Below are positions 35,077 through 46,445 of a stretch of 64,000 bases of DNA, piece after piece. The position numbers and the translations under genes are program-made. The stretch's first letter is position 1. The number at the start of each line of letters is the position of its first letter. This stretch comes from Polytrichum commune (taxonomy: Eukaryota > Streptophyta > Polytrichopsida > Polytrichales > Polytrichaceae). Under the pieces are notes generated by a model. The model worked only from the letters and a program-made list of their open reading frames with translations. It made no database searches and was not told the DNA's origin. The stretch lies in contig OX485805.1 of NCBI GenBank assembly GCA_950295325.1, positions 36,133,501 through 36,197,500 on the forward strand, read 5' to 3'.

Positions 35077-35822
35077 CACAGTTCAATTGAAGGAGAGGAG
35101 AAATTGTTTACGAGTTTAGGGCCGCTTCACACTATGGCCGAAGGTCGAGAGGCCATCGATTTCCACCAATCATGTTGCAAGAAACCAAGATTTCAACCTC
35201 TCGACCCATCACACTAAGGCCAAAGTCCACATGCCATCACAATTTAAAATGCTTACTTTTTGACAAAGGCAATGGACTCTCGAAGGAAGTTTGGGTCGGA
35301 CATGAACAGAAACCCAAACTATGGTTGAGAGGCCGTCAATCTTTTTCCATTAAAAAAAAATCAATCATTGACAAGATCTTGGCCGTTAGATCGGAGGGGT
35401 TGTTTTGGGCTAGGAATAAAGTGCGATGCTCCTTTGGGTTTGGACTTTGGGCTTGGCCTTTGGAAGCTTCACACTATGCCTGGTCGAAGGCTCCAATTCC
35501 TATATTTTATTGGCTATTTTCAGCCCATTTCTTTGGACTCTCAACAAAGTTTGGCCATTCAATCCCACAGCCTCTTGACTTGGACGGCCATAGTGTGAAG
35601 CAGCTCTTAGTACAAGTGTAGTGCAGTGGAAGGAGAGGAGAAATTATTTACAAGTTCGGTAAAAGTGTAGTTGAAGGAGAGGAGAAATTATTTACAAGTT
35701 CAGTAAAAGTGTAGTTGAAGGAGTGGAGACATTCTTTACAAGTTCAGTAAAAGTGTAGTTGAAGGAGTGGAGACATTCTTTACAAGTTCAGTAAAAGTGT
35801 AGTTGAAGGAGTGGAGAAATTC
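35077..35822. repeat. 44-bp tandem array split by a MITE
   Basis: Unit contains 'AAAAGTGTAGTTGAAGGAGT' and 'TTTACAAGTTCAGT'. One unit lies at about 35077-35115, before the MITE; about 4.6 more lie at 35610-35822. The two units centred on 35705 and 35750 are identical, suggesting recent slippage. Confidence 0.9.
35119..35606. mobile_element. PIF/Harbinger-like MITE inserted in a tandem repeat, TTA target
   Basis: A 488-bp element with TTA at 35116-35118 and 35607-35609. Ends 'GGGCCGCTTCACACTATGG' (left) and, in reverse, 'GAGCTGCTTCACACTATGG' (right). Left and right flanks are two halves of the neighbouring 44-bp repeat unit. No ORF of interest. Confidence 0.85.
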
Positions 35823-36177
35823 ATTCCTTACTCTCACTGCCACTTGAGCAGATGAGACGTTGCCAATCCTTCCATAACTTTTCTGCACACACACACACAT
35901 AACTAAGTGACTATGGATTGCTGGTGTCCAAATGAATTCGAGTGTGTTGGTGGGTACACACAGACAGAGGTCCACCATACCAGGCATGGAGGCGATTGAG
36001 CAGATAGATATTCAAGAGCTTCGTGGACAGTGAAGAATTGCAGCGCATGCAGAGAGTGTGAGTAGGCTACAAGTCCACATCTACTTGTCAGGCTTAGTAC
36101 AATCGATTAATGGTCCGAGCATTGTCACCCTTAGAATGTGCTGCCACAACATTCTTCTGTGTACCAACTGGGCCGGC

Positions 36178-36922
36178 CGGCGTCATGGTCTTTGTGTGCA
36201 AGCTGCTGCAGTGTCTCGACCAATGTACATTCTTCGTACTTGCGAAAATCATCATTCTAGTCACGGACACACCGGCATCATATGATGGACATGAGGTAGA
36301 CAAAGTTAGCAGTGCACAAGTTACGGTGGTGTCGTGTGCATTTCCTTTTTGTGTGAGTGAATGGACGTAGATAGATAGATAGATAGATGTAAACACTGAT
36401 TGTTCCTAGAGGAGAAAGAATGAACGGAGAGCTTCTTTGGCCCTGGGCTACTGTCCTCTGTCAAGGGTGAAAAGTTTTTAAGTGGTTGTACAATTAGCTT
36501 TGTGTTGCAGCTATTGCCGATCTTCCTTTTGAGGAGGGGATTTTTGAAATACTGCGTGGATCAATTGGCCGGCGTCATGGTCTTTGTGTGCAAGTTGCTA
36601 CGATGGCCTAACCAATGTAAATTCTTGTACTTACAAAATCATTTGAGTCGACCACACTGCATGATGGGCATGAGGTAGACTAAATTAGTACTTAGATGCA
36701 CATGTTATGGCGGTGTCATATGTGTTCCCTTTTTGTGTGAGTGAATGGATGCAGATTAATGTAAACACTAGCTCCTACAGGAGCAAGCATGAATGGAGAG
36801 CCTCTTTGCATGTGGGCTACTACCCCCTTTCGGGGGCAGTAAGTTTGGAGTGGTTGAGTGATTAGCCTTGTGTTGCAGCTATTGCTAGCCTTCCTTTTGA
36901 GGAGGGGGTTTTTGAAATACTT
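36178..36922. repeat. Tandem duplication, about 380 bp per unit
   Basis: 36178-36553 and 36571-36922 align throughout: 'GGCGTCATGGTCTTTGTGTG', 'TTTTTGTGTGAGTGAATGGA' and 'TTGTGTTGCAGCTATTG', ending 'TTTTTGAAATACT'. A (GATA)n-type tract (36368-36388) is expanded only in the first unit. No convincing coding frame is conserved between units. Confidence 0.85.
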
Positions 36923-38255
36923 ACATTTGTGTAACACATACACACAACTTCAATGCCATTTGAAGATCTAACCTTGTGCCAAATATGACATGCAAACCTA
37001 GATTCTAAATAAGTTATACCAATCATGCAATTCTAGAGAATGTAGTGGCACGAACCACCCAACCATGAGCTATGGAGAGGAGACTTGAGAATCAACAAGC
37101 AGCAACAACCACAAGAGAATTGACTCCCTTGCTCAACACCTCCCTCTCTCCTCCTCACCTCTCCTCTCTCAACATATAGCTCAACCCTTGCCTCAAGTTT
37201 CTATTCCAATTTCAAAAGTTTCTTAATCCATCCACATTTGTAGAGAGAAGGAAAAGAAAGAGGACTCCAACGTTACCACCAATGTGTATTATGGTGTTGC
37301 TTCATTTTCAAGTTGGTCTAAACCTATTTAATCCCGAAATGCACATTACAAGAATTAGAGGGGCCTCGAAGAATGTTGCCTCCTCTCAAAGAAGAACACC
37401 TTGAACAGACACGGACAACCTGATCTCCATGAAGGGCAAGCCCTTAGATTCCCACATGGTTGGTTAAATATATATAGTTCACCAAGAACCCCTTAGTGGG
37501 TGAACCTATAGTGCACCGGAATCAAGTGCTAGGAAGGTCACATATGTATGTATTTTGGCTCAACCCTATTTCACATGGAGGCTTTGCATGTTCCAAAAGT
37601 AGAGAGCATGCAGAGATCGATTTCATGATGGTGTCCCTACTGCCCAGATCATGATCGCAACCAAAAATGATCAATCACAAACAAAATTTCCACTTAAAAT
37701 CTTTGCAAACCCTCTGCTGGGACCCAACCTTTCAGATGGCTGAATTAGCAACAAATCACAGATGCAAATTGGTGCACAAGAAAAGTCCTGACTCGAACAT
37801 GTGAATTCAATAATCAATGTTTTTATATAAATCCCTAAACATAGATAGGCAGTTGCAAATTGCATCCATCCAGATGTATGTACAACTACTCTGACAACCT
37901 TGAAGTAACCTGGACCTACCTCAATGCCCACAAATGTTAAAATTTCTCCTAAGGGCAACCACCTTCTAAGGGCCAGTGACTACTGACCCATCACTGCATC
38001 AACTGTACGTCTAATGTGAAGAAACTAACCGTGTGTGTAAGAGCTCAAATCTGATGGTACATATTTGATAGACTAAGTTTTATAAGAACCCGCAAATTTG
38101 CGACCCATGTAATATGAAAGAAATATGAGACTGGCCATTGATAAACTTGACTTTGAGAGTACAGCCCTTCTCAGTAACCCAGAGAACAGTCTATATTATA
38201 AACAGGCCCACTAACCTTGTGAAGGTGAAGTAGGATTTGCATCCTTTTGGGAAAA
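36923..38255. other. 3' flank of the annexin gene
   Basis: No second gene recognised. The part next to 38255 must contain the annexin 3' UTR and polyadenylation site on the minus strand; I cannot place its end. Confidence 0.4.
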
Positions 38256-41200
38256 TCAAGCACCTCCTACTAATGAGAGTAGGAAAAACTTGTAGTTCCC
38301 AGATGTGTCTCCAGCAATCATACTCTCAAGAGACTTCTTGTATGTAGCTTGAAACTCTTGTTTAATGTAGTACATGTCGATCTCAGCACGAGTCGTAACC
38401 ACCCGTATCAAAGATTCATCATTGGTGCCCAGGCCTTTCATCGAAGTGTAAAGTTCCTGTAGATTATTTGGATGATTAGGTTAGGTCATGAAAATCACAA
38501 GAGCTTCTAGCTTGAAAAACTAACCAAAGAGAACATTCCAATGAGCCTCACAATATGCACAAAAGTTGTCACCCTGTTGACGAGAATTATGACAAGGTAC
38601 ACAATACATAAGAGCTGAGAGATTTGAGTTACCTTGGCGAAGAATCTGGCTGGGTAGCAAACACACTGGACCACAGCTATAAGTGCGTCTTCAAAAAGCC
38701 CAGACGTTTCTCTTCTAACCGCCTGCTAAACAATCAACAATAAGAATCTTAGCAAATATACTTCCCTATAGCAAGAGATTCGAACCAACTAAGTTAATAT
38801 GATCATAGCTTTTGAATTGCACACACTGAAGCCAATTATAATGAAGTCTCAAAGGCTAGAAATCTTCATTATCTCCATTGCAAGAGGACAGACTCTTCTT
38901 GGAACAGAGAGTAGTTTCAATATTCAGAATGGAGATTTCTATTTAGAATAAAATATTATGTTTGCATTATTCACATCATAGTAATATGGTTTCAAACTAA
39001 CCTTTTCAAAACTGTGGCCATAAGTTTGCAGATAGTATTGAAAAGTGCAATTCAAATGGGCAGCACTTCGTGTTGTCAGAATGTGGATGAAGGTGTCCTC
39101 ATTTGTACCCAGGCGTGCCTCACCTGCTCGATATAATGCTTGTGCATCTGCCAATGCCAAGTGGGTATCCACACCGAGTGATTCCGAACGGTTACCCCGT
39201 GCTAGTGCTAACAAGAGCTGCACAGATAAGACAAAGGCATAAGAAATTTCACACACACACCTAGTATAAATTGATGACTTAATCATTGATGCACGAGTCT
39301 TCTGCAGAGTTCCGTGTCCTGATTGTATTTGTATCTCTTAAAGCAATGAACTTCATTTTGCTAAAGAGTATTATATATACAACATTTTTCCAAAAACAAT
39401 TGATGCCTAAAAATGGCCACATACTGATGAACTTTGGATTCTTATTTCTCTCACTGACCTTCCGGTAATCCCCTGATGTGTCACCATCAATGTGGTGCTC
39501 CAATGTTCGCCGATACATGGTATGATAAGCTTGCTTTATTGCATACAATTGTGAAGGGGTTCGGGAACATATGATTCCAATCAATGCGGAATCCCTTGTG
39601 CCTATACCCTGCATTGCCTCATACAGCAACATTGCATCCCGCTGTGCTGCGTCCATCATCCATAGAAGCATGGCTCTCTGCAAATGACACATGACTCAGC
39701 TGGGATATTCAGATTCTAATTTCTGTAGCACTTTTGTTAAAGAATCTGATTCATGTTGGATGAACTCGGAGAAAAAACGGCTCAACAATGTCGCGAGCAT
39801 TAGGTTAAAGTCTCCCAACATTGGTAAATTCGAGAGACTTCAACTAGGGTTGACTGGTCAAAATTCAGCTGCCTATTCTGTAATGAAAAGTTAGACTAAC
39901 AATAAATATACAAATCCTTTTATTTATATGTGTGTATATATGTATATATATACATTTAAGTGAGATGGAAACCCTCAAAAAATCAATCAGGTCCCGGCGA
40001 GATTTGAACTCGAGTTACTGGATTCAGAGTCCAATGTCCTGACCACTAGACTACGGGACCAGTTGATGATTGAGGGCTGTCTGGATAAATTCGAGACAAC
40101 ATTGGTAAATTCGGGAGACTTCAACTAAGGTTGGCTGGTCAAAATTCAGCTGCCTATTCTGTAATGAAAAGTTAGACTAACAATAAATATACAAATCCTT
40201 TTATTTCTATGTGTGTATATATGTATATATATACATTAAAGAGAGACGGAAACCCTCAAAAAGTCAATCAGGTCCCGGCGAGATTTGAACTCGCGTTACT
40301 GGATTCAGAGTCCAATGTCCTGACCACTAGACTACGGGACCAGCTGATGATAGAGGGGGGTCTGGATAAATTCCAGTACCATGACACAGTAGATTGCAAT
40401 ACTAGACTGCATAGTAAATCAAAACACCAATATATTTATTTATTTATTTATTATTTATAAGTTTCAGGAGGAGTATTCATCTGCTATTGTAAACATTGCA
40501 ATCTACTGTGCCATAGTACTGGAATTCATGTGGACAAGATACTACCATGAAGCGGTCCCGTAGTCTAGTGGTCAGGACATTGGACTCTGAATCCAGTAAC
40601 GCGAGTTCAAATCTCGCCGGGACCTGATTGACTTTTTGAGGGTTTCTATTTCACCTTGGCATTTTTTTGGCCTTTGCGGTCGCAACCTCCCTTACATACA
40701 TCCTATGAATATTTAAAGAGTGTATTTGCAGACTCAGGTGCCAACATCATTGGAAAGGTGTAGTTCAATTAAAATATGTGAAGGAGCCAACATGGTGATG
40801 ACCACCTGAACAAATTAACCTACTTTCATCCATGTTTTGGAGGGATTCTCTTATTCATCTAGAATCATACTTATTTTTAGAATATGTTGGCGAAATCATC
40901 CTTCTTCAAGATTTTTTTTCCGAAACTTGGAGATTTCATCTAAGAATATTCTCAGAATCTGTGGTGGAATATTTTTAGATTAATTTTCAAGTAAGTATGT
41001 GGTGAAAGTTCACCATATAGGCTGACAAAATAAGTAAATTTACACTCCCTCCATTCCTCTCTCCTCGTCCCTTCCTTCCTTGTGATTCTCTCCTGCTCTC
41101 TCTTCTTTGCTCCATACCTTACGCATTCCTTGGATTTTAGCAGGTTGGCCTCATATAGATTGTGTTAAAGTAAGCTGCTATTTGATTTCTAAACAAATAT

Positions 41201-43237
41201 AAGACTCCCCACACTGCTCATGACCCTGGAAACACAGTTCTGTTATGAAAGCTACCTCCAATTTGCCATGAAGTTCGTTTTTGAGACGTTTCTGAATGCT
41301 CTCTCCATATTGTCGGTAATAAGCATCGGCTATCGCAAGGCGCTGCGCTTGAGTACGGTGGGCGAGAATTTGAATCACTCTCTTCTCATCACAGCCTAGA
41401 CCTGCCACCCCATCAAGTTCCTGGATTTAGGTCAAACCCAGAATGTACACATTATGTTCAGCGGGCCTAAGGGGCGGTTTACACTATGGACCAAGAGCCA
41501 TAACCATGAAATTCTAAAATCTGTGATTGGAGAGTAAAGTGCTCTTGGTCCCATTTGGCTTTACACTACCTTGAAAAAAGGAGAATGACCACTAACTTTG
41601 AGGTCCCCAAAAACTACTAAAATCTGCCATTTGGATAATGTGCCATGGTCCAACGGGTTTTCCGTTGAGGCGAGGCAAAATGCTCGACTCAACGGAAATC
41701 AAGGGAGCCGTAAGGCTGAAAATCAGCCATTGGCCGAATTTTTTTTTAATATTTTTTTTTCCCGGTTTTTTTTGGGCATGTATTAAAAAAATCAGCACCT
41801 TCACTTTTTGGTGTGTGGTCATTCCTCTTGGTCCACATTCGGTTTACACCTAGTGAAGGGCCCATGAACCATGAAAACTAATATTTTAGTAACTCGGACC
41901 ATGGAAGTCGTCCCATGAAGTCGTCCCACGCAAAATAGGCCTCTTACGTGGGACGACTTCATGGTCCATAGTGTAAACCGCCCCTAATTTGGTTACTCAT
42001 ATTAATCAAACACCTATACTTAGGGTGAGTTTCCATGTAGGCCGCTTCCCCACCATATTCTAGTTTGTATAAGGGCAAACCGGCCCAAATGTAGAGGGAA
42101 TCTAGTGGGGTAGGGTTCGTATGTGCCAACGAACTACTCCCAACTTCTCAAATCCATGCCCACCTACTAACCTCCTCCAGGTTGAAACCTCCTCCTTCTC
42201 AAACTGGGTCTTCAACCCGGAACTTGTAGGTTAAAGAACTTGTAGGTTAAAGATTCTTTAGTGGGCTCAACAGTCATGCAGCCATTGTCCATGGCCCTCG
42301 CAGACCTCCATTTGTGCTTAACTAGACCGACCCACTATTTTCTAGAACCTAGTAGACGAGCGGCCCACATGGATGGTTATGTACGGATCTGGAACAAACA
42401 CCGAAAAGGCATGCGTTCCAAAGATATATTGGACTACGTGCAGAAAGTTTGTAAACTATTCTAAGTTCAGTACTCAACGGAATTGGGGGCACCACCTGTA
42501 TACTAAATGATGATTTAAGTAGTACGAGAATCTTCACTTCAATAATGAAAAGACATTCATATGAGCTTTAAGTTTAATAATCATCTCATACTAATCGCGT
42601 GCTCAATATCCTAGGAGAAGTACACTACTTGGACGAAGTAACCATTTAAAACCCATCTACCTTCAAGGACATATTCTTGACGAAATTGAACGGTTTCTAC
42701 ACTCCATTTTCATTTTACTCAAACCACTGAGAAAGGCCACAACACTCTGTAACTCAATCCTGCTGAATTTCGACGGAGAGATTCTGGACGGAATTTGAAA
42801 GTTTTCTAAACTCCATTATCCTAAGTCTCCAGCTCAGAGCGATAAAACGTTATGTATACATAATTTGAGGGAGACATCACTTACCATCCAGTCTTGGAAA
42901 TCAAGGAAAGGAGTGTGGCAAGATTCTCGTATCCTCTCTGCGTTGCAAAATTCACTTTTGGCACCGGAGATGGTGGAATTTATAAAGAAAATTGGAGGAA
43001 AACTACTTTAAAAGCACAATGCAGGAAGAGAAGCGAAGAGAAGAGAAGGAGAGAGGATTAGATTGGAGAATTTCCTAAAGGTCCTCCTAAGATGGATTGC
43101 AGCGACTTCTATGTCCTTTGAGAATTAAGAGTACTCCTTTGATTGAGGTGGTTTGGAAGTTTACCTTTAAATGCACGATGAAGGCCATTGACGTCCTCTT
43201 GCATATTGAGGTACGGCGGCACAGTCACCGTAGCCAT
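38256..43237 (-). CDS. Annexin, complete six-exon gene
   Basis: Exons in transcript order: 43165-43237, 41256-41401, 39459-39677, 39002-39217, 38633-38722 and 38256-38456; 945 nt, 314 residues, the usual plant annexin length. The start is MATVTVPPYLNMQEDVNGLH, typical of the family. Annexins bind acidic membrane phospholipids through Ca2+ and act at the plasma membrane and in secretion. Four repeats are visible. Type II calcium motifs (GxGT, 38 residues, D/E) are G25LGC/E67 in repeat I, G97IGT/D139 in II, a degenerate R181LGT/E223 in III, and G256LGT/D298 in IV. The His discussed in plant annexin peroxidase activity is at about 39 (LAHRT). The exon 2 acceptor at 41402 was chosen over an upstream AG because only it restores KGLGCDEK. 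Intron 2 holds three tRNA genes and intron 1 two transposons. No break in the frame. Confidence 0.95.
39989..40060 (-). tRNA. tRNA-Gln (CUG), copy 1
   Basis: 72 nt; cloverleaf with acceptor stem GGTCCCG/CGGGACC, anticodon loop CTCTGAA (anticodon CTG) and T-loop TTCAAAT. The T-stem begins T instead of G, giving a T:C mismatch at its base, so this copy may be impaired. A T6 Pol III terminator follows. Confidence 0.85.
40270..40341 (-). tRNA. tRNA-Gln (CUG), copy 2
   Basis: 72 nt, fully paired acceptor, anticodon and T stems (GCGAG/CTCGC), anticodon CTG, no intron. T5 terminator just downstream on the minus strand. In sense with the host annexin gene. Confidence 0.93.
40554..40625 (+). tRNA. 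tRNA-Gln (CUG), copy 3, opposite strand
   Basis: 72 nt, identical to copy 2 over the stems and anticodon, on the plus strand; T5 terminator at about 40633-40637. Antisense to the annexin transcript. Confidence 0.93.
41471..41984. mobile_element. PIF/Harbinger-like MITE, TAA target, in annexin intron 1
   Basis: A 514-bp element with TAA at 41468-41470 and 41985-41987. Perfect ends GGGGCGGTTTACACTATGGA. An internal hairpin at about 41907-41962 carries 'GAAGTCGTCCCACG' and its complement. T-rich runs near 41739-41770. No transposase. Confidence 0.85.
42023..42381. mobile_element. TIR element (GGGTGAGTTTCCATG family) in annexin intron 1
   Basis: Left end 'GGGTGAGTTTCCATGTAGGC' after TTA; right end near 'GCGGCCCACATGGATGG'. 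Internal 'GTAGGGTTCGTATGTGCC' and 'CCTACTAACCTCCTCC' match 48021-48429 in inverse orientation. Confidence 0.65.
42445..42665. repeat. Dispersed repeat copy in annexin intron 1
   Basis: Contains 'GAGAATCTTCACTTCAATAA', 'CTAGGAGAAGTACACTACTT' and 'AACCCATCTACCTT', matching 3070-3250. Confidence 0.6.
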
Positions 43238-44623
43238 TACAACCTTCCGGCTCTCTCTCAAGAGTCGAGTTTAACAATTGGCTGATGGTGTTCGAGTCTG
43301 CAGACAATGTACAGCATGTTAGACCACATTTCTAGACGCAGAGTTTCTCATCCCAATATCATGGTCTTGGTGATCATGACGCATAACTGTCTTAAACCGG
43401 ACCTCACCTCCACATACATGTGAGCGCACAACAAAATGAAAACTTAGCAAGTGAGATTTCATGGACGACTTTCCCGGATGTCTTGATTTAGGCTGAAGGT
43501 GTTCCAAGGATACAGAGCAACGAGGGACCTTGCGTTTTTAAAGAGGACAGCGCCAAAGTGACCTACTTTCTTGGAGTGGTAGAATCAAATAGAGAAATAG
43601 AAAAACAAAGTGTGTTAAAAAGGGAAGTTAAGTTTGCTGCACTCTGAAGCGACAAGTTGAGTCTGACATACGTCATGAGCGAGGCACAGAAAATTAGGTA
43701 GCACTGGGAGCGACAAAATTAGCTAAATGAAATTCTCAACCAAACGCACAAGCGAGGAAATTAGTGACACTGAGAAATTCAGTCCTATCGCGGTGGTTTA
43801 AGAACCACTTCAAAATGTGCACAGGGCATGTAGAAATTCCACCTTGCGAAACTCAATCTTAGGGACACCAAAATCTAAAGACAGCAGCTGACCCTTTGAT
43901 GTGCTTATGAAACCATGCACACAAAATAACTGCAACATAAAACCTCGCTCAAAATGTCTATGGTCAACCTTAAACGGGCCTCAAAACACCGGTCACTGAA
44001 CTATAAACCCCTGCAATAATAGGACTGCTCCAGCGACCAATTCTCACAACCGCCACACTCGTGACCCTAATGAAACAGGCTCTCAAATTCCTCAACCTAG
44101 AAAAATTGCGCACCCTTAACATTTTCAATATGCCACTTCCAACTCATTCACCATGCCATACGATCACTGCAGCAGCTCACCATCACTCACACCATCGCGC
44201 GAACATAATAGTTCCACTGGAACAACTCATGGTCAAGCAATTAAGCTATCCTTACCTTTTCTAAAAATCGCCGAGAATCCTTCACACTGCGCGATCAACA
44301 ACAAACCTCCGCGAACACGGGCAATTCCTGTGCTTCAGAGGAGCTCGACGAGGTAATCAACACACACTCTACCGCTGCAACGAAATTGACGAACCCCTAA
44401 GAATAGCAAAAGAGTGGCGAGAAGACGTGTTGCCAGAGTGATTTATTAGCAATCCGGCGACGATGACAGGGAACTGATCAGACGAGTGAACAGAACAGGT
44501 GGCGTGCCACGTCGGATCGCTGGAGGAAGGTGAGCATGAAGGCGTGGCTTTGCGTCGCACCTTCCTGCCGCTAAACGCTGCGTCAGGCGGCGGTATGGCC
44601 TGGGGGAGCTAAATGTGCAAGAA
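43238..44623. other. Upstream region of the annexin gene
   Basis: Holds the annexin promoter and 5' leader on the minus strand, but no clear TATA box or leader intron could be assigned. 44410-44590 is more GC- and CpG-rich than its surroundings. No second gene recognised. Confidence 0.4.
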
Positions 44624-44748
44624 CACCATTTATGGTATTTAGTGTCACTTACCCTATGTTGAGGTGTATCTTAGGTTACACTAATGACCAACAACTTCAC
44701 CATCAGTGTCGTCCCATGACACTTGACATTCAAGTGCGTTTACTTATA

Positions 44749-44960
44749 CACCTCTAAACTCCGTAATATCAACCCCCATAATGTCACTCGCTCTCTAATA
44801 TCATGAAACCCTAGGGAACGAATGTTCGTAATTCAAATCTCACTCCTTACTGTCACATTTCTCTCCCTTATATCACAATTTTTCCATTAATGCAAATCGT
44901 CAAAGAAGTCAACCCACACCCTCGCACCGTGCCATGTGTCAAAATGTGGAGTGCCATCTT

Positions 44961-44991
<31 letters not shown>

Positions 44992-45213
44992 TGCTACTTG
45001 TTGAATGTTGGTGCATGCATATGCCACATCACCTGGGAAGGCCAAGTGGAGTGGACCACACCACACAATTAAAATGCTCCATTTTGTGTTGTTCCATAGT
45101 GTCACATGCTACACTAATTCTATAGTATCACGTATCCATCTTAACACTACAAAACTCCGTAATATCATGTGCACTTTGGTTGCCACATGTGTGATACTAC
45201 AGAGTTTAGAGTG
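44749..45213. mobile_element. Nested mariner/pogo-like MITE, TA target
   Basis: A 465-bp element flanked by TA (44747-44748 and 45214-45215). Ends CACCTCTAAACTCCGTAATA and, in reverse, CACTCTAAACTCTGTAGTA. The sister element at 56340-57997 lacks it and reads through the target near 56478. Contains a (CTT)n tract. Confidence 0.88.
44957..44990. repeat. (CTT)11 microsatellite
   Basis: Eleven CTT units inside the nested MITE; they create leucine- or phenylalanine-rich spurious frames. Confidence 0.96.
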
Positions 45214-45839
45214 TATCTTGGCATGAGCATGTTTAATAGTGTTATGAGGTGTATGCTTATGTTACACGATGGTGTACAAGTTGACTAAAGTGTACACAAT
45301 TGACACTTGGCATTAGTATGCTCAATAACATTATATCTTCCCATTACATACTAAAATCATAAACTCATCATCTCAAGTATCCCAATGTGCTACGCTAAAT
45401 GTCATAATATAATAAATTTTCACTTGAAAATTTACTTATGTTAACATTATCATATTGGCAATTAGAGCACATGACACTTTGAGACCTCTAGGCATCAGGT
45501 TTAGACCCTTCATAAACAGTGTACGTGACACTAAATACCATAAACGATGTAGTGCCTTTTCCGTTAACGGGCACCTTTTTTGGGCTGCCCAGTGCAAAAA
45601 AGTAAGAAGTGTTGTTAGCCTCTGTGGCTAGTTTTCATTGGCCTTCAACACAATAAAATAAAAGGCTGTGGAAGGACAAAAAGGGGAGTGAGTGTGTCAC
45701 TCATGAAGAGGTCCACCTGGTAGGCTTGGGGTGGCCTTTTTACTGAATAAATGAATTTGTTTGCATTGCTTGTTTTGTAAGTTCTGGGTCACTGGCTGCT
45801 TTCTTGAAAAAGTTCATTGGCTTTTGAACTAAACTGGAT

Positions 45840-46015
45840 AGTCCTATTAGTGTGGGTAGAAAGGTAGTGTGGCGATAATTAGAGTGGGCCACACTAATTA
45901 TCTAGTCAAGGTGGAATTAATGTGGGTTTCAAGACCTCGGGCCTTCTGTTAAGTCTTCATGAAGACTTATGGCCAACACATTGAATATTTGTTATAAGAC
46001 AAAAGTAGGACCAGT
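45840..46015. repeat. TE fragment, inverse copy of 34735-35075
   Basis: Shares 'CTAGTCAAGGTGGAATTAA', the 18-bp palindrome at 45951-45968 and 'CCAACACATTGAATATT' with the inverse of 34920-35030. Confidence 0.65.
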
Positions 46016-46309
46016 TACAATCAAGTGTACGATGAAAATATAAACCTCTACATAAGCTACAAAGAAGGTGAGTGAGATTTACGAGGACACTCTCTAACGA
46101 GTTTTTAGCTCTACAGCCACTTCTTGTCGGATATGAAACACATAATTAATGTGAGATGATTAGCAAATCCAAACTGTGTCTGTAGAGATTTTCTCCATAA
46201 TTTTGTGAAGTTCATATGGATATCTTATACATTGTCAAATGAAAGGCTCTCTTTCTTATAAATAGCCCCCACCGCTAAGGTACGTAGAATACCATATTGA
46301 ACCTAGAAT

Positions 46310-46445
46310 GGTTGACAAATTTTGAGCACGTTGCCCAATCTCTTTTAAACACATGCCTTTTGGTGTTTGTTCTTAGATCCACACACCACTCAAATGTGGT
46401 TGTCCATTGAAGATGAGTACCTAATTAGGCTTGCTTACCTTAGAT
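46310..46445. repeat. Dispersed repeat copy
   Basis: Begins 'GAATGGTTGACAAATTTTGA' and has 'CCAATCTCTTTTAAACACAT' and 'CACACCACTCAAATGTGG'; same order as 49265-49410. Confidence 0.65.

Larger units (their letters stand above)
39817..40377. repeat. 281-bp tandem duplication containing tRNA-Gln
   Basis: Units 39817-40097 and 40098-40377 are near-identical, each with 'AACATTGGTAAATTCG', the '(TG)TATATATGTATATATATAC' stretch and one tRNA. The whole duplication lies in annexin intron 2. Confidence 0.9.
40240..40650. repeat. Inverted duplication with tRNA-Gln in each arm
   Basis: Arm 40240-40399 is complementary to 40492-40650, including the tRNA, 'CCAGTACCATGACACAG' and 'GTAGATTGCAAT'. The loop contains a (TATT)n tract. 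One arm has an indel between the tRNA and the loop. Confidence 0.85.
44624..45549. mobile_element. TA-target MITE, long subfamily, with a nested element
   Basis: A 926-bp element with 'TTATGGTATTTAGTGTCAC' ends; right flank TA (45550-45551), left flank TA mutated. The left interior ('TGTTGAGGTGTATCTTAGG', 'ACTAATGACCAACAAC') matches 56380-56430. Contains the nested element at 44749-45213. Confidence 0.75.

Noticed and set aside
35172-35621. 149-codon plus-strand frame
   Set aside because: It spans the Harbinger-like MITE and its TIRs; no transposase features.
35610-35822. Regular repeats resembling a CRISPR array
   Set aside because: Units are contiguous 44-bp copies with no unique spacers, in plant nuclear DNA.
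41402-41420. Annexin exon 2 acceptor at the upstream AG (exon starting at 41420)
   Set aside because: Joined to exon 1 it gives an in-frame stop; only the acceptor giving KGLGCDEK keeps the frame and the conserved motif.
44934-45125. Open frame with a leucine run
   Set aside because: Produced by the (CTT)n microsatellite inside a nested MITE.
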